Below are positions 53,457 to 61,474 of a DNA stretch of 64,000 nucleotides, in pieces; position 1 is the stretch's first letter; every line of letters starts with the position of its first letter. The stretch comes from CAVRQM01 sp963732775. Its GTDB lineage: Bacteria > Pseudomonadota > Alphaproteobacteria > Acetobacterales > Acetobacteraceae. The stretch is taken from positions 1,860,001 through 1,924,000 of the forward strand of contig CAVTAR010000001.1 in the NCBI GenBank assembly GCA_963732775.1, given 5' to 3'. The notes beneath the pieces were generated by a model. The model saw only the letters and a list, made by a program, of their open reading frames with translations, was not told the origin of the DNA and did no database searches. Both the position numbers and the translations under genes were made by a program.

Positions 53457-53469
53457 CGGCGGGCCGCTG

Positions 53470-54495
53470 ATGCGCGCGCGCACCGCCGCCCTGCTCGCGC
53501 TGCTCGCCGCCTTCAGCCTCGCCGCCGCGCTGCTGTTCGCGGGCGATCGCGGCGGCTCGACGCTGGCCGGGGATCAGCCCGTGTTCCCCGGCCTCGCGGG
53601 CCGGCTCGCCGACGCGCAGCGTGTGCAGATCACCCACCAGGGGCAGACGCTGACCCTGGCGCGCGACGGCGACACCTGGCGCTTGCCCGACCATGCCTCC
53701 TACCCGGTGGAGCCGGCGGTGCTGCACGCGCTGCTGGCGGGCCTCGCCGGCCTGCGCGAGGTGGAACCCCGCACCGCCGACCCGGAAGCCTACGCCCGCC
53801 TCGGCCTCGAGGACCCGGACGGCGCGGGGGCGCCGGGCACGCTGGTGCGGGTCCTGGGCAGCGATGGCGCGGCGATCGCCGCCGTGGTGCTGGGCGCGAC
53901 GCGGATCGGCGGCCAGGGCGAGGCGACGCGGCGCGACCTTTACCTGCGCCGGCCCGATGCGCCGCAAACCTGGCTCGCCCAGCCGCTGGTGGTGGCCTCG
54001 CCCGACTGGCTCGACTGGGTCGGGCGCACCATCGTCGACATCCGCGCCGACGAACTGGCCGGCATCGTGTCGACGCGGGCGGGCGGGCCGCGCCTGGAGC
54101 TCGCCCGCGACGGCGAGCGCCTGTCGCTCGTGGCGCCACCGCAGCACCCGGCGCTGGACCGCTTCAAGCTCGACGACATGGGCCGCGCCCTGGCCGACCT
54201 CACGCTGCACGACGTGGCGGCCGCCGGAGACGCGCCGGGGATGGTGGTGGGCGAGGCGACCCTCACCACCCGGCAGGGGCTCGCCCTCACCGTCAGCGTG
54301 CGCCGCGCCGGTGCCGCGGTCTGGCTGGCGCTGGACGCCCGTGGCGACGGCGCGGCGGCTGAGGCGGCAGCGTCGCTGCACCAGCGCCTGTCGGGCTGGG
54401 CGTTCCAGGTCGATCCCTGGAAGGAGGCTGCCCTGGTGCCGACGCTGTCCGACCTCGCGGCCTACGTGGCCCCGGCCAGGCCGCTGCGCCGATGA
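53470..54495 (+). CDS. DUF4340-domain protein of the Gld-like system
   Basis: A 341-residue protein with one N-terminal membrane helix (AALLALLAAFSLAAALLF) and two copies of a DUF4340-like beta-rich unit (VQITHQGQTLTLARDGDTWR and LVVASPDWLDWVGRTIVD, LELARDGERLSLV). Such proteins usually follow GldG-like genes and are thought to act in the periplasm with them. Function unproven. It starts 13 bases after the GldG-like gene and overlaps the NUDIX gene by 4 bases. Confidence 0.82.
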   Translation: MRARTAALLALLAAFSLAAALLFAGDRGGSTLAGDQPVFPGLAGRLADAQRVQITHQGQTLTLARDGDTWRLPDHASYPVEPAVLHALLAGLAGLREVEPRTADPEAYARLGLEDPDGAGAPGTLVRVLGSDGAAIAAVVLGATRIGGQGEATRRDLYLRRPDAPQTWLAQPLVVASPDWLDWVGRTIVDIRADELAGIVSTRAGGPRLELARDGERLSLVAPPQHPALDRFKLDDMGRALADLTLHDVAAAGDAPGMVVGEATLTTRQGLALTVSVRRAGAAVWLALDARGDGAAAEAAASLHQRLSGWAFQVDPWKEAALVPTLSDLAAYVAPARPLRR

Positions 54496-54923
54496 GCCGC
54501 GACTACCCGGCCCGCCCGCTGGTCGGCATCGGGGTCGCCGTGCTGCGGCCGGATGCGGTGCTGCTGGTGCGGCGCGGTCAGGCGCCCAGCCTTGGCGCGT
54601 GGAGCCTGCCGGGCGGCGGCCAGGAACTCGGGGAGACCGCCGAGGCGGCGGCGCGGCGCGAGTTGCTGGAGGAGACCGGGCTGCGCGTGGGTGCCCTGCT
54701 GCTCGCCGCCCACGTCGACAGCATCCATCCCGACGCGGACGGACGGGTGCGCTTCCACTACACCATCCTGGATTTCGCCGCCGCCTGGACTAGCGGCGAG
54801 CCGGTCGCGGGCGGCGATGCGACCGCGGTCGCGTGGTGCGGCTTCGCCGAGTTCGACGCCTTCGACCTGTGGTCCGAGGCGCGGCGCGTGACCGGGCTGG
54901 CGCGCCGGCTGCTCGGCGTCTAG
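54492..54923 (+). CDS. NUDIX hydrolase
   Basis: A 143-residue pyrophosphohydrolase. The Nudix box is complete: GGGQELGETAEAAARREL, then LEETGL, giving the Gx5Ex7REUxEExGU pattern. The short N-terminus (GIGVAVLRPDAVLLVRRG) and length suggest an ADP-ribose or nucleotide diphosphatase. It is coupled to the DUF4340-like gene but its role there is unclear. Its stop overlaps that of the convergent gene. Confidence 0.9.
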   Translation: MSRDYPARPLVGIGVAVLRPDAVLLVRRGQAPSLGAWSLPGGGQELGETAEAAARRELLEETGLRVGALLLAAHVDSIHPDADGRVRFHYTILDFAAAWTSGEPVAGGDATAVAWCGFAEFDAFDLWSEARRVTGLARRLLGV

Positions 54924-55252
54924 CTCCGCCGGCGGTGCGAGCGGGCGACGCCCTTGCGGCTGCCAATCGTTACCGCGAGACCCATCGCGACCAGGCCGAG
55001 CGCGGTCGGCACCAGCCAGGCCGGGCGCAGCAGCACCGGCACGATGACGCGGGTCCACAACCAGGGCGGCGCGCTCGCCGTGCCCCACTGATTCAGCGCC
55101 ACCAGGCTCGCATGGTCCATGTCCGCCAGCAGGTCGCGCCCGGTGGTCAGCGGCGGCATGACCGTGCCCAGCGTGAAGGCAAGCACGAACAGCGCGGCGG
55201 CAAGCACCGCGAGGACGCGCGCGGTCATGGCGCCGGTCAAGCCCCCGGTCAT
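54920..55252 (-). CDS. small hypothetical membrane protein
   Basis: A 110-residue protein with an N-terminal helix (ARVLAVLAAALFVLAFTLG) and a C-terminal helix (LLRPAWLVPTALGLVAMGLAV) flanking a short hydrophilic loop, ending in an Arg-rich tail. No family is recognised. The ATG at 55252 is preceded by a GAGG; an ATG at 55228 is also possible. Its 3' end overlaps the NUDIX stop (CTAG). Confidence 0.5.
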   Translation of the reverse strand: MTGGLTGAMTARVLAVLAAALFVLAFTLGTVMPPLTTGRDLLADMDHASLVALNQWGTASAPPWLWTRVIVPVLLRPAWLVPTALGLVAMGLAVTIGSRKGVARSHRRRS

Positions 55253-55394
55253 GGCCTCGTCCCCCGAGCGCGCCCGCCCGAGCGTTGATCGCACCGCAGC
55301 CCGCGCATCGTGTTTCCCCGCCGCTCCATGCGCCACTATATCGTGTCGCCGGCTGGAACGGCAGCACCGTCACGACGGTTGCGCGTGGCCTCGC

Positions 55395-56225
55395 TCACGC
55401 CGCGAACAGCGCCGCGTTCAGGGCCTCCCAGCTCGCCCGGTCCGGCGCGCAGATCAGCCCGCCGGTCGTCTCAGCGGGGCGATAGGCCGCGCCGTCGAGC
55501 CGGGCCGAGCTGCCGCCCGCCTCGCGGTGCAGCAGCCAGCCGGGCGCGTGATCCCACGGCATCATGCGGTTGAACACCAGGTAGTGGCAGTGCCCGGCGG
55601 CGGCCAGCCGGTAGGAATGTGCGGCACAGCGCAGGTCGAAGCTGGCCGCCACGCACTCCATGTTGCGCCGCAACGCGACCCGCTCCGCGGCCGGCAGGTG
55701 CCGCCAGCCGAGCACGCCCGACATCTCGCCGACCGGTACCGGGGCTGCCACCCGCAGCGCCGTGCGCACCCCGTCGGCCTGCTCGGTCCAGGCGCCCTCG
55801 CCGCGCAGCGCGACCGCCGTGTCGTCGCCGAGCGGGTCGTGGATCGCGGCGGCCACGATCTCGCCCCGCACCAGGGCCGCGACCATGCAGCCGAACAGCG
55901 GCAGCCCGGCCGCGAAGTTGGCGGTGCCATCGATCGGGTCGACCAGGAACAGCAGGTCCGGCTCCTCCAGCCGGGCTAGCAGCGACGGGTCTGCGGCGGC
56001 CGCCTCCTCGCCCACCACCGCGCAGCCGGGAAACAGGTGGTGCAGCGCGCCGGTGATCATCCGCTCGGCCGCCTCGTCGGCGTCGGTCACGAGGTCGAGC
56101 GGCCCCGACTTCGCGCGCACGTCGCCGTCCTGCAGCCGCCGCCAGCGCGGCATGATCTCGGTGCGGGACGCAGCGCGCAGGATCAGCACCAACTCGGCCA
56201 GGCCGTGGGCCGTGATCGCGGTCAT
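55395..56225 (-). CDS. inositol monophosphatase family protein (HisN/SuhB type)
   Basis: A 276-residue Mg-dependent phosphatase. The metal motif VDPIDGTANFAAG, GEEAAAADP and PWDHAPGWLLHREAGG are present. The spacing of the last motif is like that of HisN-type histidinol phosphatases and of SuhB. It follows the divergent hypothetical gene and precedes hflX by 24 bases. It is a second, divergent copy of the family in this window. Confidence 0.88.
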   Translation of the reverse strand: MTAITAHGLAELVLILRAASRTEIMPRWRRLQDGDVRAKSGPLDLVTDADEAAERMITGALHHLFPGCAVVGEEAAAADPSLLARLEEPDLLFLVDPIDGTANFAAGLPLFGCMVAALVRGEIVAAAIHDPLGDDTAVALRGEGAWTEQADGVRTALRVAAPVPVGEMSGVLGWRHLPAAERVALRRNMECVAASFDLRCAAHSYRLAAAGHCHYLVFNRMMPWDHAPGWLLHREAGGSSARLDGAAYRPAETTGGLICAPDRASWEALNAALFAA

Positions 56226-56249
56226 GGTGCGTCCGTCATGGCGAATCAG

Positions 56250-57641
56250 TCATGGCGCATCCGTCCCCCCTGCGACGGCGGCGACCCGCTCGAAGCGGGC
56301 GCGGTCGGCGGGCAACAGCCGGACGGTGAGGTCGATCGCCTCCTCGCCGTCGTCGCGCGCGATCACCTCGCCGTGCTGGTACAGCCAGGCGAGCCGCGCG
56401 CCATCGGCCGGCGGAATGCGGAAATGCGCCACCTCCATGCCAGCGGCGATGCGCGCGTCGATCTCCGCGCGCAATGCATTGAGGCCCTCTCCGGTGATGG
56501 CCGAGACCGCGATCGTCCCGCCGCGGGCGGGGCCCTGCGCCGAGACGGCGTCGACGCCGCCCAGCAGGTCGGCTTTGTTGGCGACCTCGACGGTCCGCCG
56601 CGGCCACTCGGCATCGAGCGTGCCCTCCTCGACCATGCCGTCCAGCACGGCCATGACGTCGGCGCGCTGGGCAGCGCTGTCCGGGTGGGCGGCGTCGCGG
56701 ACGTGCAGGATCACGTCGGCCTCGGCCACCTCCTCCAGCGTCGCGCGGAAGGCCGCGACCAGCTCGGTCGGCAGCTCGCTGATGAAGCCCACCGTGTCCG
56801 ACAGGATCACCCGCCGCCCCGACGGCAGTTCCAGGCCCCGCATGGTGGGGTCGAGCGTCGCGAACAGCTGGTCGCGCGCCACCACCTCCGCGCCGGTGAG
56901 GGCATTGAACAGCGTGGACTTGCCGGCGTTGGTGTAGCCGACCAGCGCCACGACGGGGAACGGCACCCGGCGGCGCGCGGTGCGGTGCAGCCCGCGGGTA
57001 CGCCGCACCTGCTCCAGTTCCCGCCGGAGCTGCGCGATGCGCTCGCCAATCAGTCGCCGGTCCGCCTCGATCTGGGTCTCGCCGGGGCCGCCTAGGAAGC
57101 CGAAGCCGCCGCGCTGGCGCTCGAGATGGGTCCAGGAGCGCACTAGCCGGCTGCGCTGGTAGTCGAGATGCGCGAGTTCCACCTGGAGCGAGCCCTCGCG
57201 GGTGGCCGCGCGCTCGCCGAAGATGTCCAGGATCAGGCCGGTGCGGTCGATCACCTTGGCCTTCCAGGCGCGTTCCAGGTTGCGCTGCTGCACCGGCGTC
57301 AGCTGCGCGTCGACCACCACGACCTCGACATCGGCCTCGGCCAGCGCCACGCCCTGCTGCGCCACCTGGCCCTCGCCGAGCAGCATCGATGGGCGCCGGG
57401 CGCGCAGCGGCAGGATGGCGTCGTGCACCACGACCAGCCCGATCGAGGCGGCGAGCCCGATGGCCTCCGCGAGCCGCGCCTCGGCAGCCCGGCCCGCCTC
57501 GCCGTTCCGCCCATCGCTGCGGTGCTCGCCCCGATGGTCGGGCCGATGAACACTGCGATGGTCGGGCCGATGATCCGGCCGGGCCCAGGGCAGGATCACC
57601 GCACCCCGGGTCGGCTCGCCCTCAGCCACGGGCGGGATCAC
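56250..57641 (-). CDS. hflX: GTPase HflX
   Basis: A 463-residue ribosome-associated GTPase. The HflX domain shows LLGEGQVAQQG, VVVVDAQLTPVQQRNLE and SLQVELAHLDYQRSRL. The GTPase core has GYTNAGKST (235-243), LFATLDPTMRGLEL, LSDTVGFISELP and NKADLL. The N-terminus carries an unusual His/Asp/Arg repeat of 8 residues (PDHRSVHR, PDHRGEHR) encoded by an 18-base direct repeat. It starts with GTG 6 bases after hfq, the classic hfq-hflX order. Confidence 0.93.
   Translation of the reverse strand: MIPPVAEGEPTRGAVILPWARPDHRPDHRSVHRPDHRGEHRSDGRNGEAGRAAEARLAEAIGLAASIGLVVVHDAILPLRARRPSMLLGEGQVAQQGVALAEADVEVVVVDAQLTPVQQRNLERAWKAKVIDRTGLILDIFGERAATREGSLQVELAHLDYQRSRLVRSWTHLERQRGGFGFLGGPGETQIEADRRLIGERIAQLRRELEQVRRTRGLHRTARRRVPFPVVALVGYTNAGKSTLFNALTGAEVVARDQLFATLDPTMRGLELPSGRRVILSDTVGFISELPTELVAAFRATLEEVAEADVILHVRDAAHPDSAAQRADVMAVLDGMVEEGTLDAEWPRRTVEVANKADLLGGVDAVSAQGPARGGTIAVSAITGEGLNALRAEIDARIAAGMEVAHFRIPPADGARLAWLYQHGEVIARDDGEEAIDLTVRLLPADRARFERVAAVAGGTDAP
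57532..57573. repeat. 18-base direct repeat, 24-base period, in the hflX 5' region
   Basis: The sequence CGATGGTCGGGCCGATGA occurs at 57532-57549 and again at 57556-57573, separated by ACACTG. It encodes the 8-residue His/Asp repeat of HflX. A period of 24 keeps the frame, so it looks like an in-frame tandem expansion. It could make the region prone to slippage. Confidence 0.8.
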
Positions 57642-57647
57642 GCACGC

Positions 57648-58007
57648 CTAGGTCAGTCCGCGGGCGATGGAGACGCGCTCGCGCATCGGGATCGACAGGC
57701 GGCTCGACGGCGGCGGTGGCGCGGCCGCCACCGCCTCCGCCTCGCCCGCCGGCGGCTCGGCGCCCTGCTCGGTCCGGGTCGGGTCGAAGAGCTGGATGGG
57801 GGCGCCCGGCATCACCGTGCTGATGGCGTGCTTGTAGACGAGCTGGGTGTGCCCGTCGCGCCGCAGCAGCACCGAGAAGTTGTCGAACCAGGTGATGATG
57901 CCCTGCAGCTTGACGCCGTTGACGAGGAATACGGTCACGGGGGTCTTGCTCTTGCGGACGTGGTTGAGGAAGACGTCCTGCACGTTCTGGGTCTTTTCTG
58001 CCGGCAT
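57648..58007 (-). CDS. hfq: RNA chaperone Hfq
   Basis: A 119-residue Sm-like protein for small-RNA regulation. The Sm1 motif (VFLVNGVKLQGIITWFDNFS) and Sm2 motif (VYKHAIST) are intact. The C-terminal tail is long, acidic and Pro/Ala-rich, then basic, ending in PMRERVSIARGL. The ATG has an AAGGA site. It is followed by hflX after 6 bases. Confidence 0.95.
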   Translation of the reverse strand: MPAEKTQNVQDVFLNHVRKSKTPVTVFLVNGVKLQGIITWFDNFSVLLRRDGHTQLVYKHAISTVMPGAPIQLFDPTRTEQGAEPPAGEAEAVAAAPPPPSSRLSIPMRERVSIARGLT

Positions 58008-58151
58008 GGCGGAAATCCTTCTTCTTTCTTGTTGCTCACGGAGGCGCACTCCGGCCCGTTGCTTCTGCAACGATGCCCTCGCACCGGCAGGCCGCGCCCA
58101 CCCCGCCGGGAAGTCCCCGGCACCACACACACGGCGGCGGACGCACGCTTT

Positions 58152-58180
58152 CGATAAGGGGCGCGCCAACCCTGCGGCAA
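58152..58180 (-). promoter_or_regulatory. possible sigma-70 promoter of hfq
   Basis: On the minus strand TTGCCG (58180-58175) and TTATCG (58157-58152) are spaced by 17 bases, about 145 bases upstream of the hfq ATG. Each hexamer matches the housekeeping consensus only partly, so this is a weak call in a GC-rich background. Confidence 0.3.
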
Positions 58181-58275
58181 GGTCGCGACGATGCGAAATG
58201 TTGCACCGTGGCGGCGAGGTGCGGCCCGGCCCGGCGCGCATCGTCAACCTGGCGTCGCGCGGATAGGCTCGCGCA

Positions 58276-58722
58276 ATGACGCTCTGGCCCGTGCTGTTCA
58301 CGCTGTTCGCCGCCTCGCTGCTGCCGGTCCAGTCCGCGCTGAACGGCGCGCTCAACCGCGCCCTGCAGCGGCCGCCGCTGGTGGTGGCGATCAGCCTGAC
58401 GGGCAGCCTGCTGTTCATCCTGGCTGCCGGCCTGCTGGCCGGCCGCGCGCTGTGGCCCGCGCCGGGCCGGTTCGCGACCGTGCCGTGGTGGGCCTGGCCG
58501 GGTGGTGTGTGCGGGGCGATCTTCCTGCTCAGCCAGCCGATCGTGCTGCCGCGCATCGGCGCAGCCTTCTATGTCGGGCTCAGCGTCACGGCACAGGTGT
58601 GCATGGCGGTCGCACTGGACCATTTCGGCGCCCTCGGCCTGCCGCAGCACGCCGCGTCCCCGGGGCAACTCCTGGGCGCCGCGCTGATGGCGGCCGGCAT
58701 CGTTCTGGTCGCCCGGTCCTGA
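58276..58722 (+). CDS. DMT-family transporter (DUF606/YdcZ-like)
   Basis: A 148-residue membrane protein with about five helices, half the size of EamA carriers. LPVQSALNGALNRALQRPP, FLLSQPIVLPRIGAAFYVGLSV (two pieces) and LGAALMAAGIVLVA are characteristic of the DUF606 (YdcZ) family. Members often work as pairs; only one gene is seen here. Substrate unknown. Confidence 0.8.
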   Translation: MTLWPVLFTLFAASLLPVQSALNGALNRALQRPPLVVAISLTGSLLFILAAGLLAGRALWPAPGRFATVPWWAWPGGVCGAIFLLSQPIVLPRIGAAFYVGLSVTAQVCMAVALDHFGALGLPQHAASPGQLLGAALMAAGIVLVARS

Positions 58723-58824
58723 GCGCGCGGCGACGAGGCGGGATCAGTCGCCTGCTCGCGCGGGCTTGATGCGATCCCGTCGCACGCCGCGCGTTCGCGT
58801 CGTGGAGACAGACAGGAGCAAGCA

Positions 58825-59127
58825 ATGGCCGAGAGCGACAAGCAAGCGGGTGCGACCGTGGCCGAGGGGATGAGCAAGGCAGGCCCCAGCGGCACTCAAG
58901 AGGCATCGGCCCAGGCCGGACCGGCAGGAGCGCGACAGGGCGAGCACGACGTGGCCAAAGGCATGGACCAGGCCGGCGCCGCCCGGCAGCCGGCGGCTTC
59001 CCACGAGGCGGGTGCCCCCGCCGCGAGTTCCCACGAGACCGGCGCGAAGGTGGTCGAAGTGCTGAAGCAGTCCGGCGATGCGGGATCTGGCCTCGGCACG
59101 GGTGCTGGCGCCAGCAAGGGTGCGTAG
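58825..59127 (+). CDS. small Ala/Gly-rich hydrophilic protein of unknown function
   Basis: A 100-residue low-complexity, probably disordered protein without membrane or signal segments. It has a short internal repeat (VAEGMSKAG and VAKGMDQAG) and a second (SHEAGA and SHETGA), then an amphipathic piece AKVVEVLKQSG. The composition recalls stress-related hydrophilins, but no family is recognised. A clear GGAG ribosome site precedes the ATG, which argues it is real. Confidence 0.55.
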   Translation: MAESDKQAGATVAEGMSKAGPSGTQEASAQAGPAGARQGEHDVAKGMDQAGAARQPAASHEAGAPAASSHETGAKVVEVLKQSGDAGSGLGTGAGASKGA

Positions 59128-59635
59128 GGGGCCGGCCCCCCGGCCGGCGCACGACAAGGTTTACTACGAGAACCGTTCGACGCCGGAAATCGTGGCGCGT
59201 GGCAAGCCGGGCCATTCGAAGCCAGGCTACGGCCGGCAGACCGCGCGCCAGCCGGCCACCGCCGCCGAGGAGGCGACGATCGCGAAGGGTCGCTGGGTGC
59301 GCACGCGCGAGGACGGCCGGGGGCCGGGCGACCCCGGCGCCAAGCAGTCGCGCTACCGCCCGAAACTGGCGGCCAAGCATGCAGCTCGGTTCGTGCCCAG
59401 GCCAAGCGGAACGGTTAGCCGTCAACCCGGCCCTGTCGGTCGACCGGCAAGGCCTGAGGTGCTCGCGCGACCTGGTCAGGCGCTAGGTCACAGACCGTCC
59501 AGTCCCAGCCGCCTGCGCACCTCTTCGGCGACCCGGCCCGCCTCGTCGAGCGGGATGCGCGGCCAGGGCGAAATATCGCTGCCGAGCATCCGCACCTGCC
59601 CGGCCGCCAGCAGCCGCCGCAGCAGGCGACGTTGA
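59120..59635 (+). CDS. possible small basic hypothetical protein
   Basis: The frame contains a plausible protein segment, HDKVYYENRSTPEIVARGKP through TAAEEATIAKGRWVRTREDG to RYRPKLAAKHAARF, basic and Gly-rich. Beyond about 59400 it turns into low-complexity sequence and overlaps the 3' end of the antisense ELM1-like gene, so the true end may be earlier (a one-base shift would stop it near 59417). The start GTG is a guess and no good ribosome site is seen. A tentative call; it may equally be non-coding. Confidence 0.25.
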   Translation: MRRGPAPRPAHDKVYYENRSTPEIVARGKPGHSKPGYGRQTARQPATAAEEATIAKGRWVRTREDGRGPGDPGAKQSRYRPKLAAKHAARFVPRPSGTVSRQPGPVGRPARPEVLARPGQALGHRPSSPSRLRTSSATRPASSSGMRGQGEISLPSIRTCPAASSRRSRRR

Positions 59636-60573
59636 GGCCCGCCCGCAAGCTCGGGGCACGCCACGAACACCGGCGCGCCGGTCGCGCACGCCTCGACCAG
59701 CATCGCCGAGGAATCGGCCGTCACCACCACTGCATCGGAGTGCGCGAGGAAACCCAGATACGGGTTCTCCCCCGGCTCGCCCCAGCGATACAGCAGGTGC
59801 ATCACCTGCCCGAGACCGGCCGCCAGCGCGTCGCCGGCTTCGCGGCCGGTGCGCCGGCTGGTGCTCGCCAGCACCGCGCCGCCGAGGCCGCCCACCAGCC
59901 GCGCGATGGTGCGCGCGAGCGCATGCGCCCGCGCCGGCTCCATGTCCGTGCCCGAGGGGCGGCCACCCACCAGCAACGCCACCCGCGGGCGCGGCAGGTG
60001 GTCCAGCCGCTCGCCCCATTGCTCGGCCGCGCGCGCCAGGGCAGCCGGCCCGACGCGGTGCAGCCCGCCCAGCGCCGGCAGGCAGTGCTCCGCGGCCGCG
60101 CCGCCCAGACCCCCTTCCGGCAGCACCACCACATCGTGCGCCGCCCGGCCGCGGCCGCGCAGCCAGGGCCCGACGCCCGCGGCTATGCCCGGCTCGGCAC
60201 AGTGCACGGCGCGGCAGCCGAGGGAGGCCTTCATCCACAGCGAGACGGGGGCCGACCGGCGCCCGGCCGACAGCACCAGCAGCGGGCGCAGCGCCCCGGG
60301 CGGCGGGTTCAGCCGGCGCGACGTCGCCCGGTCGGCCAGCCCCAGGAGCGAGCCGCCGGGCGCCAGCGCCGCGACCGGGGCCAGGATGTTCCATTGCAGC
60401 GGCAGCCGGCGGAACGGCAGGCCGAGCCGCTCGGCCAGCGCCAGCGCCTGGCCGGCGGCGGCGGTGCCGGCGCCCTGGGCCGTCTCCAGCACCCAGACCG
60501 GCGCCCGGGTCGGTCCCAGCGGAACCGGCGCCCGCGCCGCCGCCCGGGCGGTCAGCCGCTCGCGGTCCGCCAT
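59488..60573 (-). CDS. ELM1/GtrOC1-family protein (mitochondrial-fission ELM1-like)
   Basis: A 361-residue protein of the DUF1022 family. WVLETAQGAGTAAAGQALALAE (two pieces) near the N-terminus and HSDAVVVTADSSAMLVEACATG, PVFVACPEL near the C-terminus are characteristic and suggest a GT-B-like glycosyltransferase fold. Many alphaproteobacteria have one; plant ELM1 acts in mitochondrial fission but the bacterial role is unknown. It is divergent from pyrE. Confidence 0.85.
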   Translation of the reverse strand: MADRERLTARAAARAPVPLGPTRAPVWVLETAQGAGTAAAGQALALAERLGLPFRRLPLQWNILAPVAALAPGGSLLGLADRATSRRLNPPPGALRPLLVLSAGRRSAPVSLWMKASLGCRAVHCAEPGIAAGVGPWLRGRGRAAHDVVVLPEGGLGGAAAEHCLPALGGLHRVGPAALARAAEQWGERLDHLPRPRVALLVGGRPSGTDMEPARAHALARTIARLVGGLGGAVLASTSRRTGREAGDALAAGLGQVMHLLYRWGEPGENPYLGFLAHSDAVVVTADSSAMLVEACATGAPVFVACPELAGGPQRRLLRRLLAAGQVRMLGSDISPWPRIPLDEAGRVAEEVRRRLGLDGL

Positions 60574-60627
60574 GGTGCGCCTCCCGACGGGACGCTACAG
60601 GACCGGACAGCCACGGAGACGCGCGCG

Positions 60628-61362
60628 ATGACCAAGCTGCACATGACCGACTGGGACCGGGACGCGGCGCTGACCACGGCCGGCATTCTGCTAGAGATCA
60701 AGGCGGTCAATTTCCGTCCCGAGGAACCCTATACCTTCACGTCGGGCTGGAAGTCGCCCGTCTACATCGACTGCCGCCGCATCATAGCGTTCCCCCGCGC
60801 GCGCGCGAAAATCTGCGAGCTGGCGGTGGAGAAGATCGGTCGCCACGTCGGCTACGAGACGATCGAGGTGGTGGCCGGCGGCGAGACCGCCGGCATCCCC
60901 TTCGCCGCCTGGATCGCCGAGCGGATGCTGACGCCGATGGCCTATGTGCGCAAGCAGCCGAAGGGCTTCGGCCGCAACGCGCTGATCGAGGGCGACGTGC
61001 CGGAGGGGCGGCGGACGCTGCTGGTCGAGGACCTGACCACCGACGGGGCGAGCAAGATCCGCTTCGCGACCGCGCTCCGCGACGCTGGCGCCATCGTCAA
61101 CCACGCCTTCGTCGTGTTCTTCTACGGCGTGTTCCCCGGCAGCTTCGAGACGCTGGCGGCCATGGACATCTCGCTGCATCACCTGTGTACCTGGTGGGAC
61201 GTGCTGGAGGCGTGCCGCGACCGCCCGTATTTCGCCGAGCCGGCGCTGGCCGAGGTGCGGCGCTTCCTGGAGAACCCGGTGGCCTGGTCGGGCGCCCACG
61301 GCGGCATCGCCAGCGCCGCCGAGGCAGCGCCGGCACCCAGGCAAGGGTTGGCCGCGCAGTAG
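60628..61362 (+). CDS. pyrE: orotate phosphoribosyltransferase
   Basis: A 244-residue enzyme that makes OMP from orotate and PRPP, the step before PyrF. The PRPP-binding motif TLLVEDLTTDGASKI, FTSGWKSPVYIDCRR and VAGGETAGIPFAAWIAERM are present. It belongs to the longer alphaproteobacterial class with a C-terminal extension. pyrE is far from pyrF here (51 kb), so the two steps are not in one operon. Confidence 0.94.
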   Translation: MTKLHMTDWDRDAALTTAGILLEIKAVNFRPEEPYTFTSGWKSPVYIDCRRIIAFPRARAKICELAVEKIGRHVGYETIEVVAGGETAGIPFAAWIAERMLTPMAYVRKQPKGFGRNALIEGDVPEGRRTLLVEDLTTDGASKIRFATALRDAGAIVNHAFVVFFYGVFPGSFETLAAMDISLHHLCTWWDVLEACRDRPYFAEPALAEVRRFLENPVAWSGAHGGIASAAEAAPAPRQGLAAQ

Positions 61363-61474
61363 CCGGCGCGTAAGCTCGGCCGCAAGCAGACCGAGAGCGT
61401 GCCATGACCCCTCCCCCCTCGACTCCGCCTCGCCCCAGGGAAACGCGCGCCCGAACTCGCCGGCCGCGCGCGAC

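Noticed and set aside
59128..59148. GGCCGGCC-rich palindrome after the small Ala/Gly-rich gene as a terminator
   Set aside because: It is a short GC palindrome with no T-run, common by chance at this composition.
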